Position numbers and translations under genes: made by a program. A DNA stretch of 19,835 nt from MGBC113645 sp036308445 (lineage in GTDB: Bacteria; Bacillota_I; Bacilli_A; Erysipelotrichales; Coprobacillaceae), in contig JAXJVS010000107.1 in NCBI GenBank assembly GCA_036308445.1, positions 1 through 19,835 on the forward strand. Reading direction: 5' to 3'. This document shows, in pieces, positions 13,354 through 19,835 of this stretch. The notes under the pieces were generated by a model, which saw only the letters and a list, made by a program, of their open reading frames with translations, was not told the DNA's origin and searched no databases. The stretch's first letter is position 1; the number at the start of each line of letters is the position of its first letter.

Positions 13354-14106
13354 ATGTTAGAACATTTTAAAGGTGATGAAGTCTTTGTTAAGAAGATTAT
13401 TGATTATGTTGATCAAGCGTCAAATAAACAAAGATTAATACTTACGAAGTTTTTAAATCCCCATGAATTAGATATTGTGAAGAAAGTTGTTGGAAAAGGT
13501 GATGTAGCTTATCATGAATATGGTGGTTTTATCAATGCTGAAAATAAGAGAGTCATATTATGTCCTGATTTTTATGAGATAAAGAAAGAGGATTTTGAAG
13601 TCGTTGTTGTTGAAGTGATTTATAACGATCATTTTGGGAAACTAGCTCATAAAGATATTTTAGGAGCTTTGATGAATCTTGGAATAAAAAGGGATTGTAT
13701 TGGCGATATTGATGATAAGGGAAGATTATGTTTTGCTTGTCTGAAATCAAGTTATGAATATATTAAAGATAATTTGAAGCAGATCAAGAAGAGTAAAATG
13801 AATTTAAGAATTATAGAAGAAGAAGTAGAGATTAAAAGAGAATATACTCAAAAACAATTTATTATATCTAGTTTTAGATTAGATAAGATAGCTTCTGTGT
13901 TTTATGGTATTCCTCGTACTAAAGTGAAGTCAATGATTAGTAGTGGATATGTAAAAGTCAATCATAAAGAAGTTGCAGAAGGAAGTTATTTGTGTAATAA
14001 TAATGATATAATCTCTATTAGACATTATGGTAGAGTTAAGCTTGTTGATGAAAGTAGAGTAACCAAACAAGGGAATTATGTTGTTAGTGGGTATTTTTAT
14101 AAGTGA
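13354..14106 (+). CDS. ylmH: YlmH family S4-domain RNA-binding protein
   Basis: The 250-residue protein belongs to the YlmH family of the division cluster, with a C-terminal S4 RNA-binding domain at about residues 180-245 (FRLDKIASVFYGIPRTKVKSMISSGYVKVNHKEV...DIISIRHYGRVKL). The N-terminal part (MLEHFKGDEVFVKKIIDYVD, FLNPHELDIV) matches the YlmH-specific domain. YlmH homologues have been tied to translation and rescue of stalled 50S-peptidyl-tRNA complexes. The ATG at 13354 fits the family N-terminus, but nothing resembling an SD lies before it, only the T-tract of a terminator; no in-frame ATG, GTG or TTG lies upstream within the open frame. Translation initiation is therefore unusual. DivIVA follows after 10 bp. 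Confidence 0.88.
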   Translation: MLEHFKGDEVFVKKIIDYVDQASNKQRLILTKFLNPHELDIVKKVVGKGDVAYHEYGGFINAENKRVILCPDFYEIKKEDFEVVVVEVIYNDHFGKLAHKDILGALMNLGIKRDCIGDIDDKGRLCFACLKSSYEYIKDNLKQIKKSKMNLRIIEEEVEIKREYTQKQFIISSFRLDKIASVFYGIPRTKVKSMISSGYVKVNHKEVAEGSYLCNNNDIISIRHYGRVKLVDESRVTKQGNYVVSGYFYK

Positions 14107-14116
14107 GGTGAATTTT

Positions 14117-14551
14117 GTGAGTGAGAGTTTTAAAAAACAGTTTCGAGGCTATCGTAAAAAAGATGTAGATGAATGTATTGGTAAACTACATGAACAGATA
14201 GATATGCAGGAAACATTGATAAAAAAGATGAAAGAAGAAATGGAAGAACTTAAGTCACAAAATGCAACTTTATCTCATAAAATAGAGGTCCATGAAAAGA
14301 CAAATGAAGAGATTGCTAGACTTGCATTAAAGGAAGCAAGTAACTTAATTGAGAAAGCAAAAAGAAATGCTAATATGATTCTAAAAGAATCAATGGAATA
14401 TGTAAGAAGTTTACATGAAGATATTGATGGATTTAAGAAAGAAGCAATTGCTTTTAGAAAAAATGTTGTAAAAATGCAAGAAGAAATGTTAGAAACTATT
14501 GACAAATCTGAAATTTTTAGTTTAATAGAAGAAGAAAAGCAAAATACGTAG
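14117..14551 (+). CDS. divIVA: DivIVA domain protein
   Basis: The 144-residue coiled-coil protein of the DivIVA family marks negatively curved membrane at poles and septa and recruits division or spore-polarity partners. The N-terminal SFKKQFRGYRKKDVDECIGKL is the family's lipid-binding F-RGY-DVD segment. A long coiled coil (about residues 25-135) follows. The start is taken as GTG at 14117, with GAGGTG (14105-14110) six bases upstream; an in-frame ATG at 14078 lies inside ylmH and would add 13 residues unlike the family. The SD overlaps the ylmH stop, suggesting coupling. Its 3' end contains the promoter of the ileS leader. Confidence 0.9.
   Translation: MSESFKKQFRGYRKKDVDECIGKLHEQIDMQETLIKKMKEEMEELKSQNATLSHKIEVHEKTNEEIARLALKEASNLIEKAKRNANMILKESMEYVRSLHEDIDGFKKEAIAFRKNVVKMQEEMLETIDKSEIFSLIEEEKQNT
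14499..14526 (+). promoter_or_regulatory. Promoter of the ileS T-box transcript inside divIVA
   Basis: A perfect TTGACA (14499-14504) lies 16 bp before TTTAAT (14521-14526), five of six bases of the -10 consensus. The predicted start near 14533 is still inside the divIVA coding region and ~25 bases before Stem I of the T-box, where a promoter would be expected. Confidence 0.65.
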
Positions 14552-14555
14552 AAAG

Positions 14556-14785
14556 AGACAGTTTATAGATGGAACTGATAGAGAGCTTCTGGTAGGTGGA
14601 AAGAAGTGAGGAAAGTCTATAATGAATCACTCTGGAGTAGGCGACTGAAACTAGAGTAAGTTAGCCCGGAAGCAACCGTTATATTGTAAGAGTATGATAG
14701 TACTTGGTGAGGCTGTTACAGTGATGTAACAGTGAAAATAGGTGGTAACACGGTTTTGATCGTCCTTGTATAAGGACGTTTTTTT
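14556..14785 (+). ncRNA. Isoleucine T-box leader of ileS
   Basis: This leader senses uncharged tRNA-Ile and permits read-through into ileS. The base of Stem I pairs AGTTT (14560-14564) with AAACT (14648-14652). The specifier AUC (14626-14628) lies in GAATCACTCTGGAGT, where T-box specifier codons sit; AUC reads Ile, agreeing with the downstream gene. A hairpin at 14713-14732 (CTGTTACA-GTGA-TGTAACAG) is probably Stem III. The T-box sequence AGGTGGTAACACGG (14740-14753) binds the tRNA 3' end and forms the antiterminator, competing with the terminator CGTCCTT/AAGGACG (14761-14778) plus seven T residues. Confidence 0.95.
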
Positions 14786-14807
14786 ATTTTAAGAAAGGGG
14801 TATAAAG

Positions 14808-17543
14808 ATGAATTACAAAGACACTTTATTAATGCCAAAGACAGACTTTGAAATGAGAGGTAATCTTCCTAAAAAAGAACCAAAGTATGTTGAAAGATGG
14901 CAACAAAACGATATGTACAACAAAGTTATTAAACAAAACGAAGGGCATGATGATTTTGTTTTCCATGATGGTCCTCCATATGCTAATGGTAATATGCACG
15001 TAGGACATATGTTAAACAAAGTTATTAAAGACGTTATCTGTCGTTACAAAAACATGATTGGTTTATATACACCATATATTCCTGGATGGGATACTCATGG
15101 TTTACCAATTGAAAATGCTATTCAGAAATTAGGAGTAAACAGAAAAGAATTAAGCACTGCTGACTTTAGAAAAAAATGTTATGAATATGCATTACAACAA
15201 GTAGAAAAACAAAAAGAACAATGTATTCGTATTGGTACATTTGCAGATTATGATCATCCATATTTAACATTAAATAAAGAATTTGAAGCAAATCAAATCG
15301 ATGTATTTGCGAAAATGGCTATGGATGGATTGATCTATAAAGGATTAAAACCAGTATATTGGTCTCCATCTTCTGAATCAGCTTTAGCTGAAGCAGAAGT
15401 AGAATACCATGATGTTAAGAGTCCAACTATCTTTGTTAAATTCCAAGTTAAAGATGGAAAAGGAATCTTAGATAATGATACTTATTTTGTTATTTGGACT
15501 ACTACTCCTTGGACTATTCCTGCAAACTTGGCTATCTGTTTAAATGAAAGTTATACTTATGCATTAGTTAATACAGAAAAAGGGAAATTAATTGTATTAG
15601 AAGAATTTATTGATACATTATGGGCTAAATTTGGATTAGAACAAAAAGAAATCTTACAAAGATTTAAAGGATCTGAATTAGAAATGATTACATGTACTCA
15701 TCCTTTATATCCTGAAAGAGAATCATTAATTATCTTAGGTGATCATGTTACTAATGATGCTGGTACAGGATGTGTACATACAGCACCTGGATTTGGTATG
15801 GATGACTTTATTGTTGGTCAAAAATATGGTTTAGATGTTTATTGTAATGTAGATGAACATGGATGTATGATGGCTGATTGTGGTGAATGGTTAGCTGGAC
15901 AATATGTTGAAGATGCTAACAAGACAGTAACTATGAAATTAGATGAATTAGGTAACTTATTAAAGTTAGAATTTATTACACATAGTTATCCTCATGATTG
16001 GAGAACAAAAAAACCTATTATCTTTAGAGCAACTGATCAATGGTTCTGTTCAATTGATAAGATCAGAGAAAAATTATTAAATGAAATTGATAATGTTAAC
16101 TGGTTAAATGAATGGGGACACATTAGAATTTATAACATGATTAGAGATCGTGGTGACTGGTGTATTTCTAGACAAAGAACATGGGGTGTACCAATTCCTA
16201 TTATTTATTGTGAAGATGGAACACCAATCATGGATGAAACAGTATTTAAACATATTTCTGATTTATTTAGAGAACATGGTTCAAATATCTGGTTTGAAAA
16301 AGATGAAACATTCTTATTACCAGAAGGATATACAAACGAACATTCACCAAATGGCATCTTTAGAAAAGAAAAAGATATTATGGATGTATGGTTTGATTCA
16401 GGATCTTCTCATACAGGATGTATGAAAGAAAGAGGATATAGATATCCAGTTGACTTATATTTTGAAGGTAGTGACCAATATCGTGGATGGTTTAACTCTT
16501 CATTAATTGTTGGTACTGCTGCTCATGGATGTGCTCCTTATAAGACAGTATTATCTCATGGATTTGTATTAGATGGTAAAGGGAATAAGATGTCTAAATC
16601 TTTAGGAAACACTGTAGATCCAATTAAAGTTGTTAATCAATACGGTGCTGATATCTTAAGATTATGGGCTACTTCTGTTGCATATCAATCAGATGTTCGT
16701 ATTAGTGATGAAATCATGAAAGGTATTGCTGAAAACTATCGTAAGATGAGAAATACTATGAGATTCGTTTTAGGAAACTTAAATGATTTTAAACAAGCTG
16801 ATTTAGTTGAAATTTCTAAATTAGAAGGTGTAGATAAATATGTATTAGTGAAATTAAATGCTTTAATTGAAAAATACAATGAAGCAATGACTAATTATGA
16901 TTTTGCTGAAGCAAATCAATTAATCTTAAATTACTTTACAAATTTATTAAGTGCATTCTATATGGATTTCACAAAAGATATCTTATATCTTGAAGAAGCT
17001 AATAGCTTAAGAAGAAGACAAGTACAAACTGTTTTATATTACAATGCTAAAACAATGATGAAATTATTATCTCCAGTATTAGTATTTACTGCTGAAGAAT
17101 TACATGATCATTTCCATTGTGATGAAAACAAGGAAGAATCAGTATTCTTAGAAGCTAATCCTACAGTATTAGATATTGAAAATAGTGCAGAAATTGAAGC
17201 TTATTATGATCGTTTCTTTACATTAAGAAAAGATGTATTGAAATCAATGGAAACATTAAGAGAAAACAAAATCATCAAATCTAACATGGAAGCTAAATTG
17301 ACTGTTAACTTAAAAGATGAATTTAAAGATATGGCTGATTTAGCTAATTCATTACAACAATTATTTATTGTTGCTAAAGTTGAATTAGTTGATAGTAATG
17401 AAGGATTAGATGAATATGAAAGTGCATATATCAAAGCAGAAAAATTTGATGGTGTACAATGTCCAAGATGTTGGAACTATTTTGATAAAGAAGAAATGAA
17501 TGGAGAACTTTGCCCTCGTTGTGCTAAAGTTATCAATAAATAA
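14808..17543 (+). CDS. ileS: Isoleucyl-tRNA synthetase
   Basis: The 911-residue class I synthetase charges tRNA-Ile. The catalytic signatures are HVGH (64-67, the HIGH motif) in DGPPYANGNMHVGH and KMSKS (594-598). The CP1 editing domain carries TTPWTIPANLAI and GTGCVHTAPGFGMDD, which clear mischarged valine. The C-terminal zinc site has C885, C888, C902 and C905 (CPRCW...LCPRC), typical of bacterial-type IleS. Length is normal. AAAGGGG (14794-14800) is the SD. An AUC T-box precedes it and a 12-bp-stem terminator follows. Its place after divIVA is conserved across Firmicutes. Confidence 0.98.
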   Translation: MNYKDTLLMPKTDFEMRGNLPKKEPKYVERWQQNDMYNKVIKQNEGHDDFVFHDGPPYANGNMHVGHMLNKVIKDVICRYKNMIGLYTPYIPGWDTHGLPIENAIQKLGVNRKELSTADFRKKCYEYALQQVEKQKEQCIRIGTFADYDHPYLTLNKEFEANQIDVFAKMAMDGLIYKGLKPVYWSPSSESALAEAEVEYHDVKSPTIFVKFQVKDGKGILDNDTYFVIWTTTPWTIPANLAICLNESYTYALVNTEKGKLIVLEEFIDTLWAKFGLEQKEILQRFKGSELEMITCTHPLYPERESLIILGDHVTNDAGTGCVHTAPGFGMDDFIVGQKYGLDVYCNVDEHGCMMADCGEWLAGQYVEDANKTVTMKLDELGNLLKLEFITHSYPHDWRTKKPIIFRATDQWFCSIDKIREKLLNEIDNVNWLNEWGHIRIYNMIRDRGDWCISRQRTWGVPIPIIYCEDGTPIMDETVFKHISDLFREHGSNIWFEKDETFLLPEGYTNEHSPNGIFRKEKDIMDVWFDSGSSHTGCMKERGYRYPVDLYFEGSDQYRGWFNSSLIVGTAAHGCAPYKTVLSHGFVLDGKGNKMSKSLGNTVDPIKVVNQYGADILRLWATSVAYQSDVRISDEIMKGIAENYRKMRNTMRFVLGNLNDFKQADLVEISKLEGVDKYVLVKLNALIEKYNEAMTNYDFAEANQLILNYFTNLLSAFYMDFTKDILYLEEANSLRRRQVQTVLYYNAKTMMKLLSPVLVFTAEELHDHFHCDENKEESVFLEANPTVLDIENSAEIEAYYDRFFTLRKDVLKSMETLRENKIIKSNMEAKLTVNLKDEFKDMADLANSLQQLFIVAKVELVDSNEGLDEYESAYIKAEKFDGVQCPRCWNYFDKEEMNGELCPRCAKVINK

Positions 17544-17572
17544 GAAATGGTATGAAAATACCATTTCTTTTT
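17542..17572 (+). terminator. Terminator of ileS
   Basis: AAGAAATGGTAT (17542-17553) pairs perfectly with ATACCATTTCTT (17558-17569) around GAAA, followed by a short T-run (to 17572). The T-run is brief and the next gene's SD starts at 17573, so termination may be incomplete and the next gene partly fed by read-through. Confidence 0.75.
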
Positions 17573-17585
17573 GGAAAGGATTCTA

Positions 17586-19709
17586 ATGAAGAAGATAATT
17601 GGACCTTTAATGTTGTTGAGTGCAGCAGTTATTTGGGGAAGTTCTTTTATTGTAATGAAGAATGCTGTTGATTTTTTAACAGCTAGTACTTTACTTTTGG
17701 TTCGTTTTTCTTTGGCTTCTCTTTTTTTAACAGTCATGTTTTATAAAAAATTAAAAGAGTATCCTAAAAATAGAATTAAAGATGGATTAATAACAGGAGT
17801 TTGCTTATTTTTAGCCTATTATGTTCAAACAAGAGGTTTAGCATTAACAACACCAGGGAAAAATGCTTTTTTAACAGCGGTATATTGTGCTATAGTACCA
17901 TTTTTAATTTGGATTTTTTACAAAAAAAGACCTGATATTTATAATTTCATTGCTGCATTTTTATGTATATTAGGTATTGGATTAGTATCTTTAGATGAAT
18001 CACTTTTAATAAATTTAGGAGATTTATTGACATTATGCGGTGGTTTCTTGTATGCTATTCATATACTGCTTATAAAAAAATATTCTCAAGATATTGATGG
18101 TGGAGCATTTACAGCATTACAGTTTTATGGAGGAGCAATATCGGCATTGCTTATTGCATTGTTTTTTGAAGATATATCGATAGTAACACAAATCAAATCA
18201 GATATATTTATTCAAATTTTTTATCTTGCGTTTTTTGCCACAGCTTTGTGTATGGTGTTTCAAACAAAAGGACAACAGTCAACAAATGAATGTAATGCAT
18301 CTCTTATATTAAGTTTGGAATCAGTTTTTGGAGTATTATTTTCAGTGTTATTTTATGGAGAGGTGTTAAAGTTGAAAGTTATTATAGGGTTTATTATTAT
18401 ATTTATAGCGATTGTTATTTCTGAAACAAAACTTTCATTTATTAAAAATAAAAAAGTAATGGGCCTAATATTATGTCTGTTTATTTCAGGTTTGTCAATC
18501 AATACAGTTAATGCTGAAGAAAACTGGGGTATCAGTGCACCTTATGCTTATGTATATAATGTAACTACAAATCAGAATCTATATAGTAAAAATGGTGATG
18601 AAAAGATTTATCCAGCGAGTATGACGAAAGTTATGACAGCTTTAGTTGCTATAGAAAATATGGAGAATTTAGATACGGTTATTACTATTGAAGAGTATGA
18701 TTTAGAGGGGTTATGGGAAGCTGGTGCTTCTGTCGCAAATTTTGAAGTTGGCGAAAGAGTATCTTATCGTGATTTGGTTCATGGAATTATTTTACCTTCA
18801 GGGGCTGATGCTTGTCGTGCTACTGCTAGAGTTTTATTTGGTAGTGAAGAAGCCATGGTTGAACAAATGAATGAGAAAGCTCAAGAATTAGGTTTAACAG
18901 GAACTCATTTTGTCAATACAACAGGATTACATGATGATAATCATTATACTACTGTTCATGATATGGCTATAATGACGAAAGAAGCATTAAAAAGTGATTT
19001 CTTTAGAGAAGTATTTTCAAAAAGAACATATAATACAGAAACAGAAAATCATTTTATGGCTGCAAGTATTTTAAAAGTAAGATGGAATAAAGGAATTAGT
19101 ATTGATCATATTGTTGGTTGTAAAACAGGTTACACAGATAATTCTAAATCATGCTTAACTGCCTTAGTTAATAGTCAAAATCAAGATATTATTTGTGTTT
19201 TTGCGAAAGAAAAAGGTAGTGGAGATTATGTGGCAGATGCTAAAACTGTCATAAATCATTGTAATAATAACTATAAAATAGAACTCTTAGGTAAAAAAGA
19301 TGATATAATTGAAACTATTGAAATTAAAGATGGTGTCAAAGAAACATATGATATCAAGTTAACTGAAGATATTAAAGTATTTATAAAAAATGATGAAATA
19401 GCTGATAATTATAAAGTTACTTATGATGGAGTTAAAGAAGTTGAAGCACCAACAACTGTAGATGAAAAATTAGGAACTATACAAGTTATTGATGGTGAAG
19501 AAGTTCTTTATGAAACAACAGTTAAAATGAAAGAAAGTATTGATGCTACTGATTTTGCTAAGTTCTGTCGATTTATGATTAATAATATTTTATATATTAT
19601 TGTTGGTTTAATAGCTTTTGTTATTATTGGTGCTAATGTAGCACGATGGATATATCGTCAAAAAAGAAGAAAAGCAAGAATGCGTAGAAGAATGAGAAGC
19701 TCTAGATAG
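17586..19709 (+). CDS. EamA/DMT transporter fused to D-alanyl-D-alanine carboxypeptidase
   Basis: One 707-codon frame joins two complete proteins. Residues 1-290 form a full EamA-type transporter with ten hydrophobic helices, from LSAAVIWGSSFIVMKNAV to FIAIVISETKLSF, where free-standing members end. M292 (ATG at 18459) opens a signal-peptide-like segment ending NTVNA|EEN. Residues ~311-560 are a serine DD-carboxypeptidase: S345-M-T-K348 (acylation site), S405-G-A (the SxN position, Asn replaced by Ala) and K513-T-G515. A C-terminal beta domain, an anchor helix (~666-688) and a basic cytoplasmic tail follow. Topology is coherent: ten helices leave the seam cytoplasmic and the eleventh exports the enzyme. 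The start at 17586 has SD GGAAAGGA (17573-17580). The seam lies in an A-run, so fusion, indel or slippage are all possible. Confidence 0.85.
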   Translation: MKKIIGPLMLLSAAVIWGSSFIVMKNAVDFLTASTLLLVRFSLASLFLTVMFYKKLKEYPKNRIKDGLITGVCLFLAYYVQTRGLALTTPGKNAFLTAVYCAIVPFLIWIFYKKRPDIYNFIAAFLCILGIGLVSLDESLLINLGDLLTLCGGFLYAIHILLIKKYSQDIDGGAFTALQFYGGAISALLIALFFEDISIVTQIKSDIFIQIFYLAFFATALCMVFQTKGQQSTNECNASLILSLESVFGVLFSVLFYGEVLKLKVIIGFIIIFIAIVISETKLSFIKNKKVMGLILCLFISGLSINTVNAEENWGISAPYAYVYNVTTNQNLYSKNGDEKIYPASMTKVMTALVAIENMENLDTVITIEEYDLEGLWEAGASVANFEVGERVSYRDLVHGIILPSGADACRATARVLFGSEEAMVEQMNEKAQELGLTGTHFVNTTGLHDDNHYTTVHDMAIMTKEALKSDFFREVFSKRTYNTETENHFMAASILKVRWNKGISIDHIVGCKTGYTDNSKSCLTALVNSQNQDIICVFAKEKGSGDYVADAKTVINHCNNNYKIELLGKKDDIIETIEIKDGVKETYDIKLTEDIKVFIKNDEIADNYKVTYDGVKEVEAPTTVDEKLGTIQVIDGEEVLYETTVKMKESIDATDFAKFCRFMINNILYIIVGLIAFVIIGANVARWIYRQKRRKARMRRRMRSSR

Positions 19710-19727
19710 AGCTTCTTTTGTTTTTTT
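19695..19727 (+). terminator. Terminator after the transporter-carboxypeptidase gene
   Basis: AGAAGCTCT (19695-19703) pairs perfectly with AGAGCTTCT (19708-19716) around AGAT, followed by TTTG and seven T residues. The 5' arm encodes the last residues and the loop-side contains the stop codon. Confidence 0.88.
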
Positions 19728-19736
19728 CAGGAATAA

Positions 19737-19835
19737 TTATTTATTTGCTTGACTATCTTTCCTGGTTCTATTTTTAACCAGAAATATGGGATATAAGATG
19801 AATATCCTAGTCAAAATCAAGATATTGATTATATC
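19737..19835 (-). CDS. Possible 3' end of a membrane protein gene, cut by the window edge
   Basis: A minus-strand frame is open from the right edge for 32 codons to TAA (19739-19737). It would encode a hydrophobic stretch (DIINILILTRIFILYPIFLV) and a basic tail (KNRTRKDSQANK), the profile of a membrane protein's last helix and cytoplasmic end. Against it, the frame uses CTG, AGG and ACC, which are scarce elsewhere here, and the same bases form three inverted repeats. It faces the fusion gene convergently. Confidence 0.3.
   Translation of the reverse strand, partial: DIINILILTRIFILYPIFLVKNRTRKDSQANK
19749..19814. other. Three-stem inverted-repeat structure
   Basis: TTGACTA (19749-19755) pairs with TAGTCAA (19808-19814) and encloses two hairpins: CTGGTT (19762-19767) with AACCAG (19776-19781), and GGATAT (19789-19794) with ATATCC (19802-19807). 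The last hairpin abuts the closing stem with no gap, giving a three-way junction. Its joining segments match no riboswitch consensus I know. It could be a structured leader for a gene beyond the window or a feature of a minus-strand transcript. Confidence 0.4.

Noticed and set aside
17571..17585. TTG start five codons before the fusion gene start
   Set aside because: The TTG lies in the terminator T-run and would run through the SD; ATG at 17586 has proper spacing from GGAAAGGA.
18447..18456. Classic -1 ribosomal frameshift site at the fusion seam
   Set aside because: The zero frame reads AAA AAA G after a T, which does not provide the X-XXY-YYZ phasing for -1 slippage, and the other product needs a +1 or one-base loss. 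Transcriptional slippage or an indel fits better.
19749..19814. Purine riboswitch
   Set aside because: The three-way topology is similar, but the joining segments lack the TATAA and TTTCTACC consensus, and the hairpin loops do not show the paired kissing sequences.
1..19835. CRISPR array, insertion sequence, phage genes, tRNA or rRNA
   Set aside because: No regularly spaced repeats, transposase motifs, terminal inverted repeats of IS type, or cloverleaf sequences were seen; gene content looks like core chromosome.

Overview
The window is a chromosomal segment of a low-GC, strictly fermentative, apparently spore-forming Firmicute. Strong A/T codon bias (TTA for Leu, AGA for Arg, GAA, AAA), a pyruvate:ferredoxin oxidoreductase, a PPi-type phosphofructokinase and a spoIIGA-sigE-sigG block next to division genes fit an anaerobic gut member of the Erysipelotrichia (Coprobacillus/Catenibacterium/Erysipelatoclostridium-like). 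That placement is inferred from gene content and style, not from a marker search. TGA is used as a stop and Trp is written TGG, so this is not a UGA-Trp Mollicute code.

Layout. Positions 1-200 hold no assignable gene. At 226-2959 a SWIM zinc-finger protein is followed by an unrecognised 285-residue protein, with two tiny SD-preceded ORFs between them. At 3061-4011 lies a trigger-factor homologue without a ribosome-binding domain, closed by a strong terminator. Then comes an orphan Vsr endonuclease (4067-4489), convergent with a minus-strand unit made of a PPi-type phosphofructokinase and a 50-residue membrane protein starting one base after it (5878-4486). A 1172-residue PFOR (6043-9561) is divergent from the kinase; the two fit a PPi-sparing glycolysis feeding ferredoxin-linked pyruvate oxidation. 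A minus-strand PepSY lipoprotein (9600-10190) faces PFOR.

From 10297 to 17543 runs the Firmicutes sporulation/division neighbourhood in its usual order: spoIIGA, sigE, sigG, ylmC, sepF, ylmH, divIVA, T-box leader and ileS (ylmD, ylmE and ylmG are absent). Regulatory signals are readable: a TTGACA/TATAAT pair with an unusually long 21-bp spacer and an overlapping 0A-like inverted repeat before spoIIGA; a sigma-F/G-like promoter and an SD-occluding hairpin before sigG; an extended -10 before sepF; a promoter inside divIVA driving an Ile (AUC) T-box.

The right end (17586-19709) is one 707-codon frame joining a complete 10-TM EamA/DMT transporter to a complete D-Ala-D-Ala carboxypeptidase, with an A-homopolymer and a potential TAATG stop/start exactly at the seam. 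It is a true fusion, a one-base indel or a slippage site, and is the most unusual item here. Beyond it lie a terminator, a possible partial minus-strand gene end and a three-stem inverted-repeat structure.
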